Below are positions 56,136-64,000 of a stretch of 64,000 bases of DNA, piece by piece. A program made the position numbers and the translations under genes. The stretch's first letter is position 1, and each line of letters begins with the position of its first letter. Origin of the DNA: Gentiana macrophylla (Eukaryota > Streptophyta > Magnoliopsida > Gentianales > Gentianaceae). The notes beneath the pieces were generated by a model. The model had not been told where the DNA came from. It did no database searches and saw only the letters and a list, made by a program, of their open reading frames with translations. Location of the stretch: the NCBI GenBank assembly GCA_026214975.1, contig CM047810.1:91504560-91568559 (forward strand), written 5' to 3'.

Positions 56136-56879
56136 CGACCTAGACATGTCACTCGGTCGCCCGAGTGCTTTGTCGACCGACCGAGTGTGGTAATGTGTAG
56201 GCGATATTATGATCGGCTTCGACTCACGCCGATTCTCCGAATTGGAATTAAAACGAGTAATTAAACCTCGATCAACTTAGTTATTCGTCATCATAATTTA
56301 ACATGAAACCCAAAAAGTGATTGTTACTTAGGATATAGATTGAATCGGCATCTAAGAAGTACGCCTTACCCTAGAATGTTGCTTAGATGAGGTTACGGTT
56401 TATACCGCATCCCTAGTCTCGTAATTGTGTCGGGTTATATGAGATGGAGGCATTAAAAAGCGAAGTCACGTAATGGAGGCACGATGATTTAGATGACCTA
56501 ACCGGGCTAAATCTACCTTGGGGATGACTCCGTAGTCATAATAATTAATCTTTAACGCTTGTTTTGTCTCGTTATCATCCTAATTCACTATAGGGGAGTT
56601 ATAATCTACTAGCGTAATCAATACTATTTGTTTAGATAATATCAACCGTATTATCCGTGTTTTAGTAGTCTTTAGTTTGTCTTTGTGGTCTTTTGTGTCT
56701 TGTGGTTGTCACTATTTTATTTTCTCAGATTTAGTTGGTCGTAGACCGCCTTTCAATTTAGTTCTAATAGATAAAGTTGTGTTTTATTTGTGCCGAGTCT
56801 CTGTGGGATCGACCTCGACTCTATCTCGCTATACTACAATTGAACCTAGTTCTCTTGCTAGTGTGTTAGTAGGCATCGA

Positions 56880-57210
56880 GTTAATAATTTAACTTGACCT
56901 CCATCACTTACACTTGTACCTAAGTTACATAACTCCTTGGGGAATAACGTCCGACCTATGGTGCTGATATGGTTCGGAAATATCAGGTTTGCGGTAACAA
57001 TGAAATAAAGTGGATATATGGCTGATTATGGGTGATTTCTCAAGTGAGAAGTAGCGGATATCATGAACCACGGTGGTCGGACTTATGTTATGAATAAGAC
57101 AATGAGTGAGTCGACAAATTGACAGAGTGACTCTGTGTATTTTATTTCTCAGATCCCTTTCTATTACATTATGACCCAGTATATATAGGCAAAAATGCTA
57201 ATGATGTTTA
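56880..57210 (-). pseudogene. Athila-like protease region, N-terminal half
   Basis: Minus-strand sequence joining the protease fragment at 53382 across the solo LTR. The DNA phrase TGGAGGTCAAGTTAAATTAT followed by TTAACTCGA continues directly into AAGTTTGGTGCTAGGGG on the other side. The protein reading is heavily decayed. It ends where another LTR begins at 57211. Confidence 0.5.
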
Positions 57211-57873
57211 TGTTAGGAAATCTACGCGGGAACGCAGCGGAATTCAAAATTTTGATTTCCTTTTACCCAAGATCGACTTCGTTTAAGCAATAAACAAATA
57301 AGCTAAAGACGGTGGTTACATTGCTTGATCTAAAAGATCGACGCTTTGACCGTCTAAGGAGAGTAGTTCTGCATAGAGACTCCCAAGTGTTCGGCCTCTA
57401 CCGCTAGTCCACACGAACAGCCCGCCGAAATCCCATCATGGATTGCTATTGGAAAACTCCGGTTGCTAGACCGGCCCTTTTCCCCTCTCTCCAACTCTCT
57501 ATAGGATGCTCTCTATTTTACACAAGAACTATTAGTTCTTGGAATTGTGATGTACAAAAGAGCTTGACATCCACCTCTTATTTATAGTGAGAGGGGCGCC
57601 CCAACTAGAGTGGAGGAGAAGAAAACATTTTCCCAATAAAATAAGGAAAATATAATTGATTGATTTTATCACATTTAATTTAATATCCTATATTAAATAT
57701 TTCTTATATTGACTATATTTATCTTATTACCATAAATCAATTTACACATGTGTGCAAATCCATAGTCATTAATATCTAATATTAATATATGACAATACTA
57801 TTTATTTTATTAATCAATGTGTACAATCCAAATACATCTAATGTACTTGGAAAGTGGCGCCTAACATACATAC

Positions 57874-57932
<59 letters not shown>

Positions 57933-58425
57933 GTTTAATCAATTAATATAATACTATGATTAATTAATTTACAAAATACATGTGTATCAATATACATATA
58001 TATTTTCTAATGTATATACATTATGTGTATATTTAATTAATCAATATAATTAATATCTTGTATTATATTTATTCATAATAAATAAATACCAGCATATTAA
58101 TTTACCACTATAACCTTTATAGTCTCGAGATAAACTTTCCTTATTTGGTTATCAACTATAACCACATTTTAATCCGCTAGATGTTCATATGTGTGTGACC
58201 CGATAGAATTCCGAATATGTTGGCCGTAGACACAAAGTGAAATTTACTTAAAATGCCCTTCATACCTAACGATCACGGATAGCGTCTAGCAACACACCGT
58301 GACCCCCAATCATCAGAAGAGTCAAATGCAATACTACCTTTCATGTGAAACAGCTTATCGTGTAACTTACAATCCTATCGTTGTAATAATATCCATACGA
58401 TCGTATCTCGAGTGTCAATACATTA
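57211..58425 (-). mobile_element. Truncated LTR of the TGTTGAAATAGTGTCC family
   Basis: Starts TGTTAGGAAATC and follows the LTR at 27535 up to CAGTACATTA (about 28635 there), then stops. The remaining 0.75 kb, including the LTR's own 5' end, is missing and Athila-like Gag sequence begins. It contains a TA microsatellite (57877-57931) not present in the other two copies. Confidence 0.8.
57877..57931. repeat. (TA)n microsatellite inside the truncated LTR
   Basis: About 27 TA units, absent from the homologous position in the LTRs at 27535 and 54208. Confidence 0.9.
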
Positions 58426-59760
58426 CTACGGACTCTAAATTTATATGGGCATTTTTCGCCTCCTTCAATTCCTTGCTCACATCCATGTTATTCTCTTTCA
58501 AGACACCGCTAATCTGCTTCTAGTAAGATGTCTGTGGAACTTTTAGGTTGTATGGGCTCCGTGAGGCAAAGTGGTGCTTACTGCGAGGGTGGAGCATATT
58601 GTAGATGTGCATTAGGATGCATATAAACCCCTTGTTAAGGTTACCTCGATTGACAAAAGTAGTCCACGGTTGTGTTGCATATTGACTTTGTTGAGGTCAA
58701 GCAAAATTGCGGTTGAGTGGTTTGCCTGGCCCATTGATTTCTACCCTGGCGAGAGTGGCATTGTCCCGCAAATTCGGATAATTTTGCCCATTGTTCTGAT
58801 TGGCTAAGAAGTTCACATCCATGGGTTGCCAATTTGATGTCAAACTCAGATCTATAGTTTTGTAGACCACGGGACTCGCGCCCAATGGATGCATATCCAT
58901 AGGGTTCATGCCAAAAGGGTTATCAAAATATGGACCATTTAACATTTGGGTCGTGGTCAAATGACTAACCTGTTTAATAGTGCAGTTTGTGGCCTATTGT
59001 TCGCCACCACAAAAAGTACACCCTTTGAACTCTTTTTGCCAAGCTAACACATCACTCATTTGCTTCTTTAGTTCGCCATTTCAGCTTGCATCTTTATAAA
59101 TTCCTTACTCGGCCCGACTTGGCCGAACGAGCCAATTGGCTTCCTCGAAGCTCTTCTCCCGTTTCCACTGTCTGTTGCTTTCTGCAATCCTCTCTATAGT
59201 AGCCAATGCGACGTCAGGTTGCACACTCATCACATCTCCTCCACACGCCGCATTCAAATTTGACTGATCTGTCTCGCGTAACCACCATAAAAGAGATTTA
59301 CTTGGTTCCATGCCTTTAATCCGTGATGCGGGCACTTTCTCAACATAGCTGTAAATCTATCCCAGGCTTCATGCATGCTCTCCATATCCAATTGTTCAAA
59401 GTTTGCAATATCTGCCTTCATATCCAACGTTCTGGAGATGTGACTATTTCAATAAACTTTGCAAATTACTTGGTCCCAAGTGTGAGGAATCATGGGGTAA
59501 TGACTCATACCAAGCTCTCACGGCCTCCTTCAATGCAAATAGGAATAAAAGCATCCTAACCGCTTCCTTAGAAACTCGCTCATCTTCACGGTCCGCCAAA
59601 CTTGCATAAAGTGGTTCAAAACTGATTTGGGTCTTCGATTGACTTATCCCTAAAAACTATGCATTGTCGTTCGTAAAATACCACACATGTTGTTTAATTT
59701 TCGTGTTGTTTGCCGGAATACGAGGCAACACTACATAAAAGTCTGGTTTTTATAAGAGAA
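58426..59760 (-). pseudogene. Athila-like Gag relic
   Basis: Read from the right, 'SFEPLYASLADREDERVSKE' and 'MLLFLFALKEAVRAWYESLP' (about 59640-59510) correspond to the capsid region where a long RNA-binding protein folds. The frame 59335-59105 has 'LRETDQSNLNAACGGDVMS', matching the Athila 'LDAACGG' block. The Asn/Gln-rich frame 58960-58697 ('NWQPMDVNFLANQNNGQNYP') corresponds to the segment after capsid. Frames are broken by stops and shifts. The upstream boundary, and the 5' LTR, are lost near 59760. Confidence 0.7.
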
Positions 59761-59952
59761 ATTTAATGATGTGTCAAAATATGGTCATTAAAAGCAACTT
59801 TTAATCAAGGTAAAAAAAACTTAGAAAATGATGCAAATTGGGTGAGCTACTCATAATTTCCGTTATTGTTAATCACTTATCCCTTCATTACGATACACCA
59901 AAAATAATCCTAAAATTGTGATACACCAAAAAAATTATGATAAAACATAAAT
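59761..59952. other. Spacer
   Basis: Short AT-rich segment between the Athila-like Gag and the next LTR. It contains two similar phrases GATACACCAAAAA (59890, 59930) of unknown meaning. Confidence 0.5.
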
Positions 59953-60256
59953 TGTTATAGAAGAATTGATATTGAAATGAATCAATACAACAAAACACAA
60001 GAGAAAAACAAAAATGTAAAGTAGACTTATTTTCTACACTTCTTTACATCACTTCTATCTACACAATACAAGAACATTGGTATTATATAGTAGCCTAAAG
60101 GATGTGAACCATCCTATGTATTTAATATATGGAATAAGAAATGAACTTGCAACATATGTAAACAATCAATACATGTAACTAATGATGTACAATAAATAAC
60201 ATAATGTGGATCTTGAATGGACATCCATATATATATATATTATATATTTTATAACA
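59953..60256 (-). repeat. 3' LTR of the right-edge copia element
   Basis: 304 bp with TG...CA ends, next to an excellent polypurine tract. The partner LTR is outside the window. Confidence 0.78.
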
Positions 60257-63200
60257 CTCCCCCTTGGATGTCCATTACACGAAGAATATGTCTCGCTAAA
60301 ACCTTACTAGGAAAAACCCTTCGGGATCCTAGTGAAGGAAAAAGAGTACATATTCGTTCGTGCTTGTATTACTCCCCCTGATGAAATCAATATTTGAGAT
60401 CTTCGGATCGGCAAATTGAAATATTCTCTTTGAATGTAGTAGAAAGCTATGCTTCTGTGAATAATTAGACTTAACTGATGACTTGATCTGAACAACTGTG
60501 CATCCCATTTTTATTTGTAGATCATCATCTTGCAAAGGTATGATGTATAATTCCTCTTGCGTCCTTTGAAATATCAATCGAATACCATATACTTGCTACA
60601 ATTCTTCGTCATTTGAGTGTAATTGAATCACCGAATCAACACTTGACTTGATTCATCGCATATTGATTTCATTTCTCTATGAAGATCATGTGCTCTCCCA
60701 CTTATGTAAATAAATATTACTGAATTTGAGATGAACGATCTTCTTCGCAATTGTAATAGTAGACAAAGATCATTGAATATAGAGCTGATTTGAATGCTCT
60801 ATCTAAGTTGCATAACGTATATGTCACGTACTATTAACTTTGCTAGAAAAACCCGAAGTGGACAAAAACTAGACAAGGAAAATAGTTCATGACATATGCG
60901 TTTTTATGTGTTGCAATCGATCGCCTCATTAAAAACCTTTAACTAAGAAAACCCCGTGGGAAAAACTTAGTTAAAGGGAAAAAGAGTACAATCATTGTAA
61001 TCCGTAACCAAAGCATATCATGATTGTTTTGAAGTTGTCGCTCCCGATTTACAACAAATTTTCAAATGTACGCATTTCAATACTATAAATATATTTCTCC
61101 AAAATAGATGTTGGAAAAACTTAGTGAACAAATCTTTCGGATCGTCACTATAGCGTACTTTTATTAGTCATATCTCTTTTAAAGTCCAATTTAAATGTAG
61201 GGCTAAAATTGGCATACCCACTACTTGTGCAACACTTGCAACACAATCAATATTATCTTCTAAATAAAAATAGGGGATGTAATATCACACAACTCATGTC
61301 ATTATGCATGAGCTATTTATATATATCCCTTATTCATAGGAATTTCTTGATTGATTTTCTTACCTTTAACATGAATATTTTAAGCAATATAACGACATTT
61401 GCAACTCAACAATATATACACAAGTTGCGATTTTCATGTCTAAAATCAATCATATATTTTCATATAAATACGCCTAATGACCTATCAACGCTATATAAAA
61501 ATTATTAGTTATTGCCAGAGACATTAAGTAGCGGAACATGATGTTATCCGTATTGGGAGAATATAATTGATAAAAATCAATATTCGGTCACTAAAGAACC
61601 AAAATTTCAAGTCAATATCACCTCCATTGCTTGTTTCATTTTCACCTACTATGTGCTTCTAGCACTTAACTTTTGACTTAGGTTCTGGATCCGCATTATA
61701 ATAGCAAAATATGAGGCAACGATGTCGTCGGGCGATCGTGGTAGTATTTAATAAAATTCTCCCATAATATTCATTGCTAGCATAAACCAAATCCTTATCA
61801 ATATATGGATCTGATTGTTCCATAACCCCAATATTTGATCATTTGATGCACGTGCAAATCTATTAGGGTTTTCACCTTCAAGACGAATCTCTTGAGATAT
61901 TTCATGAGCGACTTAATATCAATATCGAATTTATTTTCCGCGATTTTTATTTATTACACCGATCGGTCTTCTACGCTTCGCGATAGATATTATTATCAAT
62001 CAAATTTGATTTGGTGCATTTATAAATAGTCACTCTTTATATTCAATAAAGCATCTGGCGCTTCCTTGCTAAATATCGCAAGTTAAACTATTTACGCAAC
62101 TTAGTTTGAATGATGCGTAGAAGATCTTTATAAAATTTCTCGGCATTCTTATATCTTAAAATGGGTTTTCTTATCTCCTCTAATGCCGGGAAATGATCTT
62201 CGTTAAATATGTAGTAATTGCACCGAAATGTAACTTGATGCTCCATCATTCATTTCAAGCGATTTACACATTTTGAAACACAATGATTTTTGCTAAATCA
62301 ACCTCATGATCAAGTGCTATTTGACTTTTGTTTCCAATAATCATAAAATTTATGTAACTATCTCATATCTATGAGATTTATATATTTTGAAACAAACAAT
62401 TTATACGTTTCATGAGTTTAGAATAAATATCAACATATATAGCACTAAGTCATTTCAAATTCTTCAAGAATCATACACATTATTTTTGACATTCATCCGG
62501 GGTTTTGATAAAATAATACAATTAACTTAATGTTCATCTTCTCCTCACGTGAGATTGACAATGCTTATTGTGTCTTATATATTGATATGCTATATAGCTA
62601 TTTTATGACATGTCTTTCGTGATTTTTATATTACCGTAACATTCATTGATGACTCTTTTAGAGTTCTTAATTAATCTGTAAATTTTGTCAACACTATGTG
62701 TAGTACTACGTGATTCAATCACGACTTTTCAAATATGAACTTCATGTTCATTTATATTATAATGTTTTGTTATGAGAATTGATGTATTTGTATTTATTTT
62801 TCCTCCCGCAAATCTCGGACAATACTTTTATCACAATCAATATCCGAATATTTGCAATAACCCGTGGACGGATTCTACATTTTTATGTGATATCCTCTTA
62901 CGCGGTATCAACAAACTTCATGAATATATTTCAAGCGGGGAACTTGAATAATCACTTATAGAGTTTGACATTTCAATATCGCTTTCATCCGTTGTCCGAT
63001 TTTGGTATGATCACGGTAATTGATATCTTCAAAAGAATAATATATTTCCACGCTCACTTCATTAAATGGAATGATACATCTTAGAATTTTAATTTGATGA
63101 CATTCACTTGATGAGAATGTACTTGTATAGAATGATGTATCTTATATAATTATATTTGATCGTATTCATTTTACTTAAATGAAATTGTATAACATGATGC

Positions 63201-63340
63201 ATCTTATTATGTAATATAGTACATATATCATTGCACTACTCATGCATATTATATTGGTCACATTCTCTTACAGAAATGGACATATATGTCATCATTTTCA
63301 AGCATATTGTTCAAGTCATCGAGAAAATATTATTAGCATG
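60257..63340 (-). other. Untranslated or heavily decayed part of the right-edge copia element
   Basis: The phrase 'AAAACC...CTTAGTTAAAGGGAAAAAGAGTACA' type sequence near 60300-60350 and 60930-60990 is common in the 3' part of plant copia elements. I looked for the RT blocks ([17 protein letters not shown]) on the minus strand of 61050-63340 and did not find them. Either they were deleted or the sequence has decayed beyond reading by eye. Confidence 0.5.
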
Positions 63341-64000
63341 AGTAAGTCCTCATTTTTGTATGTCTCGATATGATACCATTTTTAAGTATATCAATAAAAA
63401 AATTGAGACTTGGGAGAGTATAGAGCTTTATTTCGAACAATTTTGTTTCAATCGGCTAAGCCATTTTGGGTGTGAACATGAGCCACGGATGTTCCACACC
63501 TATTCCAATTGACATGAAATAATCATCAAACTTATGTGATGAATATTCACCGGCATTATCCAAACGAATTTTCTTAATTGGATAGTCGAAATTGTGCTCG
63601 TAATTTAATTATTTGAGCCAACAATCTAGCAAATGCATGTTACGAGTAGATAATAAACATATGTGTGACCATCTAGTCGATGCATCAATTAGCACCATAA
63701 AATATTTAAAAGGTCCACACGGTGGATCTATAGTCCCACATATATCACCCTCGAATTCGTTTCTAAATGTAGGTGATTCAAGATCATCTTTAACCGGTGA
63801 ATGTTTAATAATTAATTCCCTATGAGCAAACAACACATTAGAATTCACTATAATTTAACACTTTTTGACCTTTTAACGAATGGCCATGTGAATAATCTAT
63901 TATATGTCTCATCATTGTGGAATCGGGATGCCCAAGGCGATCATGTCATATCATGAAATCATTAGAAACCATAGACTTTTGGTCTACTACTTGATGAATT
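63340..64000 (-). pseudogene. copia integrase relic at right edge
   Basis: From the right edge: a GAG-pre-integrase finger ('HDRLGHPDSTMMRHIIDYSH'), then 'GDICGTIDPPCGPFKYFMVL' and 'DASTRWSHICLLSTRN' (63848-63609), then in another frame 'IKKIRLDNAGEYSSHKFDDY' and 'GIGVEHPW' (about 63590-63480). The catalytic Asp residues of both core blocks are visible. Frameshifts near 63610 and a stop near 63460 disable it. The 'PPCGPFRYFMVLIDAS' type of core is a distinct copia lineage from the other elements here. Confidence 0.83.

Larger units (their letters stand above)
53387..56875 (+). mobile_element. Athila-type solo LTR, itself interrupted by a second solo LTR
   Basis: Starts TGATAGCTTAAAATATACCC and ends GTGTTAGTAGGCA. 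The flanks TCGA (53383-53386 and 56876-56879; ATCGA if the LTR ends one base earlier) form the target duplication, and the Athila-like protease continues across it. Without the nested 54208-56135 insertion the LTR is about 1.56 kb. A plus-strand TATA box (CTATATAAAC) is at 53858-53867. The end shows the phrase GTGGGATCGACC usual for Athila/Ogre-type LTRs. No coding domains. The open frames at 53553-53810 and 56677-56892 are LTR sequence, not genes. Confidence 0.82.
49550..59760 (-). mobile_element. Athila-like Ty3/gypsy relic hosting several later insertions
   Basis: The minus-strand order is Gag (59650-58430), protease (57100-56880 continuing at 53382-53068), 3' untranslated sequence (53060-50463), a purine tract (AAGTGGGGTGTAG) and a terminal repeat (50462-49550). 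RT, RNase H and integrase are missing between protease and the untranslated region, and the 5' LTR is not visible. The phrase CTTGAGGGCGAGCAAA before the purine tract and the protease residues are characteristic of the Athila group. Inserted into it are a pogo-like element (51021), an Athila-type solo LTR (53387) and a truncated LTR (57211). The right limit is approximate. Confidence 0.72.
59953..64000 (-). mobile_element. Ty1/copia element, 3' half, leaving the window
   Basis: A 304-bp LTR (59953-60256, TGTTATAG ... ATAACA) is followed by the complement of a polypurine tract (CTCCCCCTTGGATGTCC). The sequence then has the typical 3' untranslated phrases (CTAGTGAAGGAAAAAGAG, and a second set near 60940). 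At the right edge is a copia integrase on the minus strand. RT and RNase H, expected between integrase and the untranslated part, are not recognisable in 61050-63340. The upstream half and 5' LTR lie beyond 64000. Confidence 0.78.

Overview
This is a stretch of plant nuclear DNA, very probably from a eudicot. It is AT-rich, has no bacterial-style gene packing, and is filled with plant LTR retrotransposons whose primer-binding sites match initiator tRNA-Met, with plant LINE relics, a tRNA-derived SINE and several small DNA transposons. I recognise one ordinary host gene: a minus-strand, multi-exon TPX2-domain gene of the WVD2-like (KLEEK-motif) microtubule-binding family at 37760-40689. Nearly everything else is mobile DNA, mostly decayed. 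The species cannot be named from the sequence.

Layout. 1-2276: AT-rich spacer with a possible hAT-type remnant. 2277-4271: Ty1/copia deletion derivative (gag and protease only, minus strand). 5187-6558: LINE 3' relic. 6564-14156: large LTR element on the minus strand with a 5.5 kb interior in which I find no coding domain, running into a 100-N gap (14157-14256). 14291-15653: another copia-type LTR. 15770-17903: long LTR (plus strand) carrying an array of 14-nt dyad motifs. 17904-19336: spacer with a foldback MITE. 19342-24767: complete but dead copia element (minus strand, 5-bp target duplication AGGGG) with a SINE inside it. 25290-37502: second copia element of the same general type (plus strand), split twice: by a solo LTR in integrase (27535-29386) and by a complete copia element in reverse transcriptase (30703-35866, target duplication CTTTA).

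37760-41110: the WVD2-like gene and its promoter. 41907-42181: hAT-type MITE. 42249-43320: second LINE relic. 44596-46905: solo LTR (minus strand, target duplication TCAAT) of the same superfamily as 15770-17903, also with dyad motifs. 47218-49549: copia fragment. 49550-59760: Athila-like Ty3/gypsy relic (minus strand) with a nearly self-complementary terminal repeat; it hosts a pogo-like element, an Athila-type solo LTR that itself hosts another solo LTR, and a truncated LTR. 59953-64000: 3' half of yet another copia element leaving the right edge.

The genes do not form a pathway; the region records nested insertion followed by decay. The observation I consider most worth following is that three LTRs of different sequence each carry their own short dyad-symmetric 14-mer, repeated many times, usually about 20-23 bp apart. 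The motif sequence differs between the LTRs while length, symmetry and spacing are alike.
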